Part shown: positions 1 through 5,765 of the stretch, piece by piece
Layout of the letters: every line of letters starts with the position of its first letter
Numbering within the stretch: the stretch's first letter is position 1
Assembly: GCA_902475455.1 (NCBI GenBank)
Contig: CABRZO010000097.1
Coordinates: forward strand, 1-9,037
DNA length: 9,037 nucleotides
Direction: 5' to 3'
From: an uncultured Eubacteriales bacterium
GTDB lineage: Bacteria; Bacillota; Clostridia; Oscillospirales; Oscillospiraceae
The notes under the pieces: generated by a model
The model's input: the letters and a program-made list of their open reading frames with translations, nothing else
Told to the model about the DNA's origin: nothing
The model's database searches: none
Translations under genes and position numbers: made by a program

Positions 1-996
1 CGGCCGCACCATGTTGAGGCCATGGACGGCGAAGATGGTCAGGATCTCATGGAGGGAGCCGCTCTGGTGGGGTACCCGGAAGCAGGTACAGATCTTGTCC
101 CGGCCCGGCCGCAGCTCCATCTGAGTGGACACCACCACAAACCGGGTGGTATTCTCCTCATTGCTGTTGATATCCTCCGCCAGAATCTCCAGGCCGTAAA
201 TCTCGGCGCTGCGGCGGCTGCAGATGGCGGCCTTGGTCTTGTCTCCGCTCTTGGCCACCATCAGGGCGCTGCCCGCCGTGTCATCCTGGGGCACCCGTTT
301 CCAGTCCGGATGGGCGTTCAGATAGCTCTCGCACTGGAACAGGCCCTGTTCATGGGAATAGACGGTCTGGATGTCCTCCAAGCTGGTGCCGGGCAGGGCC
401 ATCAGGCAGTGGGCCACCCGGACGGTGGTCTCCCCCACCATATGGCAGTCGTACTCCGTCAACAGATCGTAGATCTGACGGATGGCGCCGGTAGAGGTGT
501 TTTCAATGGGCAGAACTCCGTAGTCCGCCTGGCCACTCTTAATGGCGGCGAAGACGTCCCGGAACTGTTTCAGCCCCTTGGCATGGACCTCCGGCCCGAA
601 AAAGTTCATGGCGGCCATCTCGCTGTAAGCCCCCGGTTCTCCCTGGTAGACGACCCTGGGATGCTCAATCGGCTGCCGCGCTTGGGCAATATCTGCCATA
701 ATGCGGGCATAGGTAGGGTCCTCCCCCTCCTGCACGATCCGGCGCTGCTGCCGGCGGCTGATGCCCATGATGGTCTGATAGAGCAGTGCCACATCGGTTT
801 TCAGATCCGGGTTGGTGAGGCAGGCCATCTTATCGGCGATGACCTCCCGTTCCCGGCCCGCGTCCAGCACCGGAATACCTCGGGACTGCTTATACTCCCC
901 CACCCGCTGGGTCACCGCCATGCGGCGCTCAAACAGGGCCACAATCTGGCGATCCACCTCGTCGATGGCGCCCCGCAATACATCCAATTCACTCAT
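1..996 (-). CDS. pheA: Bifunctional chorismate mutase / prephenate dehydratase (P-protein), C-terminal end cut off by window
   Basis: Converts chorismate to prephenate and then to phenylpyruvate, the committed route to phenylalanine, in the cytoplasm. The frame is open for 332 codons from the ATG at 996 to the left edge, so the C-terminus is missing. Residues 1-90 are an AroQ-type chorismate mutase: R8, R25, K36, D45, R48 and E49 line up with E. coli R11, R28, K39, D48, R51 and E52. Residues ~112-290 are prephenate dehydratase, with YQGEPGAYSE, PIENTSTG (163-170) and the catalytic NTTRF motif (T284-R285-F286). An ACT domain for phenylalanine feedback begins at ~305 (GSLHEIL) and is cut just where the ESRP-like motif is expected. 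The start overlaps the aroC stop as ATGA, with AGGAG six bases upstream, which indicates translational coupling. It is the last aro gene visible; further genes may follow outside the window. Confidence 0.95.
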   Translation of the reverse strand, partial: MSELDVLRGAIDEVDRQIVALFERRMAVTQRVGEYKQSRGIPVLDAGREREVIADKMACLTNPDLKTDVALLYQTIMGISRRQQRRIVQEGEDPTYARIMADIAQARQPIEHPRVVYQGEPGAYSEMAAMNFFGPEVHAKGLKQFRDVFAAIKSGQADYGVLPIENTSTGAIRQIYDLLTEYDCHMVGETTVRVAHCLMALPGTSLEDIQTVYSHEQGLFQCESYLNAHPDWKRVPQDDTAGSALMVAKSGDKTKAAICSRRSAEIYGLEILAEDINSNEENTTRFVVVSTQMELRPGRDKICTCFRVPHQSGSLHEILTIFAVHGLNMVRP

Positions 997-2066
997 AGGG
1001 TGCTCCTCCCCTCCAGCAGCTCACAGACCGCCAGGGCCGCCGCCGCCTCAATGACCGGCACCGCCCGATGGACCACGCAGGGATCATGGCGGCCCTGGAT
1101 GGCGATGACGGCGTTTTCCCCCTTGACCATATCCACGGTCTCCTGGGGCCGGGAAATGGACGGTGTGGGCCGCACAGCCACTTCAAAGATCACCGGCATC
1201 CCATTGGTGATGCCGCCGTTGACGCCGCCGTTGAAATTGGTGCGGGTCCTGACCTTGTCCCCCTCCATATAGGGGGTGTCGTTATACCGGCTGCCCCGCA
1301 TGGCGGCGCAGTCAAACCCGGCCCCGAAGGCGATGCCCTTTACCGCGGGCACTGCAAACATGTGCTTGGCCAGGATGCCCTCCACATTGCGGCCCAGGTC
1401 CGGAGAACCGATGCCGGGCTCCAGCCCCAGGATGGCGCACTCGATGGCGCCCCCCACGCTGTCCTGCTCGCCCCGGGCGGTCAGAATGGCCTGCTGCATC
1501 TCCTGGCCCCGGCCGTCGTCCAGGGTGGGGAATTCTTTGGCGGCCAGGGATTCAAAGAGCTCCCGGGTCAAATCCAGATGATCCTCCAGGAACCGGCGGT
1601 CTTTCACACCCTCGACCTGGCTGATGTGGGCTCCCACGCAGATGCCGTGGCGGGCCAGAATCTGCTTGGCCACCGCCCCGGCAAAGACCAGGGGCGCCGT
1701 GAGCCGGCCGGAAAAGTGGCCTCCCCCCCGGTAGTCCTGGAATCCCTTGTAGCGCACCTGGCCAGTATAGTCGGCGTGGCCGGGCCGGGCCAGAAAACGG
1801 GTGGAAGCATAGTCCCGGGAGTGCTGGTCACTGTTTTGAATAACGGCGCAGAGCGGGGTGCCGGTGGTCTTGCCCTCAAAGAGGCCGGATAGAATCTCAG
1901 GCCGGTCCGCCTCCTTCCGGGGGGTGGACAGAGGGCTCTTGCCCGGGGCCCGGCGGGCCATCTCCAGGGCCACCGCGTCCAGGTCCAATTCAATTCCGGA
2001 GGGCACATCCTCCAGCACCACGCCGATGGCGGGGCCATGGGACTCCCCGAAAATGGTATAGTTCAT
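993..2066 (-). CDS. aroC: Chorismate synthase
   Basis: Catalyses the last shared shikimate step, the anti-1,4-elimination of phosphate from EPSP to give chorismate, using reduced FMN. The 357 residues contain the family signatures: FGESHGPAIG with invariant H10, RPGHADY with H97, DYRGGGHFSGRLTA (111-124), the AKHMFAVPAVKGIAFGAGF block (233-251) and GRHDPCVVHRAVPVIEA near the C-terminus with R326 and D328. Many homologues start with about seven more residues before the FGESHG motif. Here an in-frame TAG lies six codons upstream of the ATG at 2066 with no usable start in between, so the short N-terminus appears real. The gene starts four bases after the aroA stop and ends in a 4-bp ATGA overlap with pheA. 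The possible ribosome site (GAAAGG) sits about 13 bases back, which is far, so coupling to aroA translation is likely. Confidence 0.96.
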   Translation of the reverse strand: MNYTIFGESHGPAIGVVLEDVPSGIELDLDAVALEMARRAPGKSPLSTPRKEADRPEILSGLFEGKTTGTPLCAVIQNSDQHSRDYASTRFLARPGHADYTGQVRYKGFQDYRGGGHFSGRLTAPLVFAGAVAKQILARHGICVGAHISQVEGVKDRRFLEDHLDLTRELFESLAAKEFPTLDDGRGQEMQQAILTARGEQDSVGGAIECAILGLEPGIGSPDLGRNVEGILAKHMFAVPAVKGIAFGAGFDCAAMRGSRYNDTPYMEGDKVRTRTNFNGGVNGGITNGMPVIFEVAVRPTPSISRPQETVDMVKGENAVIAIQGRHDPCVVHRAVPVIEAAAALAVCELLEGRSTL

Positions 2067-2070
2067 ATGC

Positions 2071-3291
2071 TCAATCCAGCCTTTCTATCCGTCCGCCCAG
2101 GGCGACATAATCTTCCCAGAAGTTGGGGTAGGATTTGGCCACGCACTGGGCACCGGTGATGGTGACACACTCTTTCGCCCGGGTGGCGGCGATGGCCAGC
2201 ATCATAGCGATGCGGTGGTCATTGCAGCCGGAGACAGTGCCTCCCGTGAGCCAATCCACTCCGTGGATGGTCAGGGAATCCGGCCCCTGGACGATGTCCG
2301 CTCCCAACCGGTTCAGCTGGGTGGTGACGGTGTCCAGCCGGTCGCTCTCCTTGATGCGCAGCCGGACGGCCCCCACAATCCGGGTGGTCTGTCCTGCCCG
2401 CAGGGCGGCCATGGCCGCCAGCGGCGGCACCAGGTCGGGACACTGGCTCACATCCAACACCACCTCTCCGGGGCCCTGTAGCATGCCGTAAAAATCCTGA
2501 ATAACCCCATCCCCCTGGGCGGAGTTGGGATTCAGCCCCTGGATCAGCACGGGACTGCCCAGCAGCCGGGCGGCAAAGTAGAAGCCAGCCTGGGAGTAAT
2601 CGCTCTCCACCGTCACCTCCAAGGGGCGGTAGGTCTGGCCTCCGGGGATGCGCCAGCCCCCCTCCACCGGCTCCACCCGGATGCCAAAACGGGCCAGGGC
2701 GTCCAGGGTCATATCCACATAGCCTCGGGACTCCAGGGGAGTTGTTAACATAATTTCAGAATCCCCCTCCAGCAGGGGCAGGGCGTACATCAGCCCGGTG
2801 ATGAACTGGGAGGAGACATCTCCCGGCAACTCAAACCGACCGCTTTTCAACTTTCCCCCCACCCGGAGGGTGCCGTTCTCCCGTTTGAACAGGATGTTCC
2901 GCTGGGCGAACAGGGTTTCATAGGGCCCCTGGGGCCGGTCCATGAGTCGGCCGTGGCCCACAAAGCAACCGCCCCCGGCCACCGCCAAGGCTACCGGAAT
3001 GAGGAACCGCAGTGTAGAGCCTGACTCGCCGCAATCCAGCGTGGGCAGAGGGTCCAGCTTGTCCCCAGGGCCGCCGACACCGGTGATCCGGCTGCCGTCC
3101 TCCGTGGCCCGGGCTCCCAGGGCCCTCATACAGTTCAGGGTGGCGGTGATGTCCTGGGACAGGGCCACGTTGGACAGCCTGCTCTCCCCCGCCGCCAGGG
3201 CCGCGGCGATGATAAACCGGTGGGCCTGGCTCTTAGAGGGGGGCGGCGTGATGGTGCCGTAGAGCCGGGCCGGGGTGATTTTAACATCCAT
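2071..3291 (-). CDS. aroA: 3-phosphoshikimate 1-carboxyvinyltransferase (EPSP synthase)
   Basis: Transfers enolpyruvyl from PEP to shikimate-3-phosphate to give EPSP, the substrate of AroC, in the cytoplasm. The 406 residues form the usual two-domain EPSP synthase. PSKSQAHR (18-25) holds the phosphate/PEP-binding lysine K20. GESGSTLRFL (88-97) is the PEP/glyphosate loop. GRLMDRP holds R119, matching E. coli R124. SQFITGLMYALPL (161-173) is the S3P-binding segment. D286 (PDLVPPLAAM) and E315 (RIKESDR) match catalytic D313 and E341. NDHRIAM (R360) and VAKSYPNF (K386) complete the site. The loop reads ESGSTLRF where E. coli has NAGTAMRP, so the residue at the P101 position is phenylalanine. The ATG at 3291 overlaps the end of aroB by 11 bp and has GAGG six bases upstream, inside aroB. 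Confidence 0.96.
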   Translation of the reverse strand: MDVKITPARLYGTITPPPSKSQAHRFIIAAALAAGESRLSNVALSQDITATLNCMRALGARATEDGSRITGVGGPGDKLDPLPTLDCGESGSTLRFLIPVALAVAGGGCFVGHGRLMDRPQGPYETLFAQRNILFKRENGTLRVGGKLKSGRFELPGDVSSQFITGLMYALPLLEGDSEIMLTTPLESRGYVDMTLDALARFGIRVEPVEGGWRIPGGQTYRPLEVTVESDYSQAGFYFAARLLGSPVLIQGLNPNSAQGDGVIQDFYGMLQGPGEVVLDVSQCPDLVPPLAAMAALRAGQTTRIVGAVRLRIKESDRLDTVTTQLNRLGADIVQGPDSLTIHGVDWLTGGTVSGCNDHRIAMMLAIAATRAKECVTITGAQCVAKSYPNFWEDYVALGGRIERLD

Positions 3292-4360
3292 AGGCGTCCT
3301 CGATCATGGTCAGCAGCTTTGCCTTTTCCAACTTGAACAGATTGGTGCTGCCCAGCTTGTCCAGCAGCACCAGAGTGATCTGGCTGCCGGCACCCTTCTT
3401 GTCCAGGCCGATGGCGGACTCATAGCTGGAGCGGTCACAGGGGATGGCCTCGGGCAAGTCGTACATCCGCACCGCATTTCGGATCTGCTCCGGCACCTCC
3501 GGGGGCGTGATACCCAGTCTAACTCCCAGCTCCGCAGCCCGGCACATGCCGGCGGCCACCGCCTGGCCGTGGGTATAGGTCTCATAGTGGTAGGCCAGCT
3601 CATAGGCGTGGCCCAGGGTGTGGCCGAAATTCAAAATCATGCGGGCGCCGGTATCCCGCTCATCCTCCAGCACCACCTGGGCCTTGATGGCGCAGCAGGT
3701 GTGGAGCACCTCTTCGATATGCTCCATGATTCCGGCCCGGCCGCCGCAGGAGAGCAGCAGGTCAAAGAAAGCGGCGTCCCGGATGCAGCCGTATTTCAGC
3801 ACCTCCGCCATGCCGTCATCGAAAATCCGGTCAGAGAGGGTGTTGAGGCAGTCCGGGTCCATCAGCACCAGCTTGGGCTGCCAGAAGGCGCCGGCCAAAT
3901 TCTTGCCCGCCTTCAGGTCCACCGCCACCTTGCCCCCCACAGAGGAGTCCACCTGGGCCAACAGAGTGGTGGGAATCTGGACATAGTCCACCCCCCGGAG
4001 GATGGTGGCGGCGGCAAAGCCCGCCAAGTCTCCCACCACGCCGCCGCCCAGGGCCACCACAGCGTCGGTGCGGGTGAGACCGAAGGACATGAATTCGTCG
4101 TAGAGCCGCTCCAGCATGGCCATGGACTTAGACTTCTCCCCGGCGGGAATCACCATCACGGCCACCGTAAAGCCCGCCTTCTCCAGACTGCTCTTGACTT
4201 TCTGGGCATAGAGCGGCGCCACATTAGAGTCGGTGACCACAGCCAATTTCGCGGCCTTGGGAAGCACCGAGCGGCAATGGGTTCCGGCCAGGTCCAGCAG
4301 ACCGGACTCGATCAGAATGTCATAGGCCCTGCCGGGCAGAGGAATGTTCAGCTTCATCAT
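3281..4360 (-). CDS. aroB: 3-dehydroquinate synthase
   Basis: Cyclises DAHP, the AroF product, to 3-dehydroquinate using NAD+ and a divalent metal (usually zinc). The 359 residues are normal for a single-domain bacterial enzyme. The N-terminal NAD-binding half shows VVTDSNVAPLY (41-51), PAGEKSKS (72-79) and ALGGGVVGDLAGFAAAT (103-119). The segment PTTLLAQVDSSVGGKVAVDL (130-149) is the carbaphosphonate/substrate region. The metal ligands expected from the family are E186 (MAEVLKYG), H247 (NFGHTLGHA) and H264 (THGQAV). Two ATG codons are adjacent (4360 and 4357); the first is used here and the choice changes only one residue. There is a 22-bp gap to aroF with a weak purine-rich ribosome site (AAGAGAG), and the 3' end overlaps aroA by 11 bp. 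Confidence 0.96.
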   Translation of the reverse strand: MMKLNIPLPGRAYDILIESGLLDLAGTHCRSVLPKAAKLAVVTDSNVAPLYAQKVKSSLEKAGFTVAVMVIPAGEKSKSMAMLERLYDEFMSFGLTRTDAVVALGGGVVGDLAGFAAATILRGVDYVQIPTTLLAQVDSSVGGKVAVDLKAGKNLAGAFWQPKLVLMDPDCLNTLSDRIFDDGMAEVLKYGCIRDAAFFDLLLSCGGRAGIMEHIEEVLHTCCAIKAQVVLEDERDTGARMILNFGHTLGHAYELAYHYETYTHGQAVAAGMCRAAELGVRLGITPPEVPEQIRNAVRMYDLPEAIPCDRSSYESAIGLDKKGAGSQITLVLLDKLGSTNLFKLEKAKLLTMIEDAYGC

Positions 4361-4382
4361 CTTCAGACGCCCCGCTCTCTTG

Positions 4383-5402
4383 TTACCGGACGATGGTCTT
4401 ACCCATCATATCCGCCAGCTTGCTCACCTTCCCCATCAGGGCCCCGAACTGGTCCGGAGTCAGGGACTGCTGGCCGTCGCACTTGGCGTGCTTGGGGTCG
4501 TTGTGGACCTCAATGATCAGGCCGTCGGCGCCGGCGGCCACCGCCGCCAACGTGAGAGGCTCCACCAGCCAGGAGTAACCTCCGGAGTGGCTGGGATCCA
4601 CAATAATGGGCAGGTGGCTCATCCGCTTGATGGCGGGGATGGCGGACACGTCCAGGGTGTTGCGGGTGTAGGTCTCATAGGTGCGGATGCCCCGCTCGCA
4701 GAGGATCACGTTCTCATTGCCGCCGGCCATGATGTACTCGGCGGACATGATCCACTCCTCATAGGTGTTGGCCAGGCCCCGCTTCAGCAGCACCGGCTTG
4801 GACATCTTGCCCACTTCCTTCAGCAGATCGAAGTTCTGCATGTTCCGGGCGCCGATCTGGACCAGGTCCACCTTCTCCTCAAAGAGCTCGCAGTACTGGG
4901 GGCCCATCAGCTCGGTGACGATGGGCATGCCGGTCTCCGCCTTGGCCTCCAGCAGCAGCTTCAGACCGTCTACCCCCATGCCCTGGAAGGAGTAGGGCGA
5001 GGTGCGGGGCTTGAAGGCGCCGCCCCGGAGCATACCGGCCCCGGCGGCGCTGACGGACTTGGCGATGGAGACGATCTGCTCCTCGCTCTCCACCGAGCAG
5101 GGGCCCGCCATCACGGCGAAATTGCCGCCGCCCACCTTGATGCCGTTGACGTCCACCACCGTGTCCTCCGGGTGGAACTTGCGGTTGGCCTTCTTATAGG
5201 GCTCCTGGACCCGCATGACCCGTTCCACATGCTCATTGAGCATGATCTCGTCTTCATCCAGGGCCACCGTGTCGCCCACCAGGCCCAGAATGGTGCAGCC
5301 CACACCGTTGGTGATGCCCACCTTCAGGTTCATTGTCTCAAACTTGGCAACCAGCTTTCGGATATCTGCCTGTTCCGTGCCGGGTTTCATAATAACGACC
5401 AT
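4383..5402 (-). CDS. aroF: 3-deoxy-7-phosphoheptulonate (DAHP) synthase with N-terminal regulatory domain
   Basis: Condenses PEP and erythrose 4-phosphate to DAHP, the entry reaction of the shikimate pathway. The 339 residues align along their whole length with the Thermotoga maritima type (family I-beta). Residues 1-~65 form the small ferredoxin-like/ACT-like domain that in T. maritima mediates feedback inhibition by tyrosine, and to a lesser degree by phenylalanine. The TIM barrel follows with AGPCSVES (99-106), KPRTSPYSFQG (131-141), QIGARNMQNF (182-191), LLKRG (205-209) and DPSHSGG (269-275). The metal ligands C102, H272, E298 and D309 fall at the same numbers as in T. maritima. It is the first structural gene of the operon. 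AAGGAG lies eight bases before the ATG at 5402. A terminator hairpin ends only about 40 bases upstream, so expression depends on read-through of the attenuator. Confidence 0.97.
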   Translation of the reverse strand: MVVIMKPGTEQADIRKLVAKFETMNLKVGITNGVGCTILGLVGDTVALDEDEIMLNEHVERVMRVQEPYKKANRKFHPEDTVVDVNGIKVGGGNFAVMAGPCSVESEEQIVSIAKSVSAAGAGMLRGGAFKPRTSPYSFQGMGVDGLKLLLEAKAETGMPIVTELMGPQYCELFEEKVDLVQIGARNMQNFDLLKEVGKMSKPVLLKRGLANTYEEWIMSAEYIMAGGNENVILCERGIRTYETYTRNTLDVSAIPAIKRMSHLPIIVDPSHSGGYSWLVEPLTLAAVAAGADGLIIEVHNDPKHAKCDGQQSLTPDQFGALMGKVSKLADMMGKTIVR

Positions 5403-5432
5403 AGTACTCTCTCCTTATCAAATCTGAGTTTT

Positions 5433-5471
5433 AAAACAAAAAGGGACCCATTGACAGAATCAATGAGTCCC
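5433..5471 (-). terminator. Intrinsic terminator/attenuator hairpin upstream of aroF
   Basis: On the minus strand GGGACTCATTGA (5471-5460) pairs with TCAATGGGTCCC (5454-5443) across the loop TTCTG. All 12 positions pair in RNA, one of them as a U-G wobble. The run TTTTTGTTTT (5442-5433) follows directly. The wobble becomes a C-A mismatch in the opposite-strand RNA, and no U-run follows on the plus side, so the hairpin acts on aro transcription. It lies between the aro promoter and aroF in the same direction, where it can only serve as a conditional stop. Confidence 0.9.
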
Positions 5472-5522
5472 ACTTAAGACAATAGTACGATCACCACGCA
5501 GGCGTCACTCATTCATCCCATC
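5453..5522 (-). promoter_or_regulatory. Candidate antiterminator: segment after leader stop pairs with terminator 5' arm and loop
   Basis: GATGGGATGAATGAGT (5522-5507) can pair with ACTCATTGATTCTGTC (5468-5453): 15 of 16 positions pair, three as G-U wobbles, with one G-G mismatch. This would take up most of the terminator 5' arm, its whole loop and the first bases of the 3' arm, so the two structures exclude each other. The upstream strand begins four bases after the leader peptide stop codon. A ribosome resting at that stop would cover much of it, while one stalled at the aromatic codons would leave it free. Pairing was found by eye; energies were not calculated. Confidence 0.7.
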
Positions 5523-5613
5523 TCATTCAATGCACGCTGGCAAAGCCGGTGCCCATAAATCGGGACCAGCCAAAAAAGAAGCCATAATAGCACTGAGAAA
5601 TCTGGATGGAATG
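5510..5613 (-). promoter_or_regulatory. Candidate anti-antiterminator pairing (leader codons 3-6 with the antiterminator segment)
   Basis: CATTCCATCC (5613-5604, codons 3-6 of the leader peptide) can pair with GGATGAATG (5518-5510) as 9 bp with one bulged C. This would occupy the antiterminator segment and let the terminator form, for example when the leader is not translated at all. A ribosome stalled at the Tyr codons would overlap part of the upstream strand, but one stalled at the Phe or Trp codons may leave it free. The pairing is therefore less certain than the other two. Confidence 0.45.
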
Positions 5614-5619
5614 GCGCAT
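5527..5619 (-). CDS. Aromatic-rich leader peptide of the aro operon (30 aa)
   Basis: A 30-codon frame from the ATG at 5619 to the TGA at 5529-5527, too short for usual gene calls. It reads MRHSIQISQ, then CYYGFFFGW (residues 10-18), then SRFMGTGFASVH. Eight of the 30 residues are aromatic: Y11, Y12, F14, F15, F16, W18, F21 and F26. A good ribosome site, GTGAGG (5632-5627), ends seven bases before the ATG, and a predicted promoter lies about 30 bases upstream of the ATG. The likely role is not the peptide itself but its translation. Ribosomes short of charged tRNA-Tyr, -Phe or -Trp would stall on the cluster, leaving the segment after the stop codon free to disarm the terminator before aroF. 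Expression and stalling are inferred, not shown. Confidence 0.82.
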   Translation of the reverse strand: MRHSIQISQCYYGFFFGWSRFMGTGFASVH

Positions 5620-5626
5620 TGCGGTG

Positions 5627-5632
5627 CCTCAC
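5627..5632 (-). promoter_or_regulatory. Ribosome binding site of the leader peptide
   Basis: GTGAGG (GAGG core at 5630-5627) sits seven bases before the leader ATG. This normal spacing is one of the main reasons to believe that the short aromatic-rich frame is translated. Confidence 0.75.
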
Positions 5633-5650
5633 TTTGCTTGAGTTGTTTTC

Positions 5651-5678
5651 ATTATAACAGCCTACGCCGAGAATGCAA
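5651..5678 (-). promoter_or_regulatory. Promoter of the aro operon (extended -10)
   Basis: On the minus strand a perfect -10 box TATAAT (5656-5651) is preceded by TGT, giving the extended -10 form TGnTATAAT. The -35 box is weak, TTGCAT (5678-5673), at a 16-bp distance. A-rich tracts lie just upstream of it. The predicted start is near 5644, about 25 bases before the leader peptide ATG. Confidence 0.85.
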
Positions 5679-5698
5679 CACTTTTTTCCATTTTTATC
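5679..5698. promoter_or_regulatory. Shared A/T-tract between divergent promoters (possible UP element)
   Basis: Runs of six T (5682-5687) and five T (5691-5695) on the plus strand lie directly upstream of the -35 boxes of both the minus-strand aro promoter and the plus-strand promoter of the 72-residue gene. They could serve as an UP element for either promoter. No operator-like inverted repeat was seen in it. Confidence 0.4.
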
Positions 5699-5727
5699 TT
5701 GACACTGAAGATATTGGATGCTATCAT
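5699..5727 (+). promoter_or_regulatory. Promoter of the 72-residue gene
   Basis: TTGACA (5699-5704), a perfect -35 box, is followed after 17 bp by TATCAT (5722-5727), a five-of-six -10 box. The predicted start is near 5734, giving a 5' leader of about 30 bases. It faces away from the aro promoter. Confidence 0.85.
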
Positions 5728-5765
5728 AGCGCACGAGAAATTTTACGGCCTAAGGGGGCTTATTC

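Larger units (their letters stand above)
5403..5644 (-). ncRNA. Leader RNA of the aro operon (candidate aromatic amino acid attenuator)
   Basis: This is the untranslated leader of about 240 bases between the predicted aro transcription start (about 5644, placed 6-7 bases after the -10 box) and the aroF ATG. In order it holds a ribosome site, a 30-codon aromatic-rich leader ORF (5619-5527), a segment just after its stop (5522-5507) complementary to the terminator, a linker, an intrinsic terminator with U-run (5471-5433) and the aroF ribosome site (5416-5411). Alternative pairings seen by eye are a terminator (5471-5460 with 5454-5443), an antiterminator (5522-5507 with 5468-5453) and an upstream pairing (5613-5604 with 5518-5510). 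Terminated RNAs would be about 210 bases long. No T-box element was found. The functional model is inference by analogy with the enterobacterial trp, phe and his attenuators. Confidence 0.8.

Noticed and set aside
22..1272. Long plus-strand frames opposite pheA, aroC, aroB and aroF (416, 274, 413 and 377 codons)
   Set aside because: They are antisense shadows of GC-rich coding sequence, with biased composition (rich in G, H, Q and L), no motifs and no ribosome sites, while the minus-strand genes show clear family residues.
5533..5570. GGTCCC within leader codons 18-19 as the antiterminator strand (it can pair with GGGACT of the terminator)
   Set aside because: The pairing is short with wobbles, and this stretch would be covered by a ribosome stalled at the aromatic codons, so it cannot be free when read-through is wanted.
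5403..5644. T-box riboswitch before aroF
   Set aside because: No T-box-like AGGGTGGNACCGCG stretch or specifier stem was found. The aromatic-rich leader frame explains the terminator better.
5513..5734. A 73-codon minus-strand frame covering the aro leader
   Set aside because: It starts upstream of the predicted promoter, runs through the -35 and -10 boxes and is in a different frame from the leader peptide, which has the better ribosome site and the aromatic cluster.
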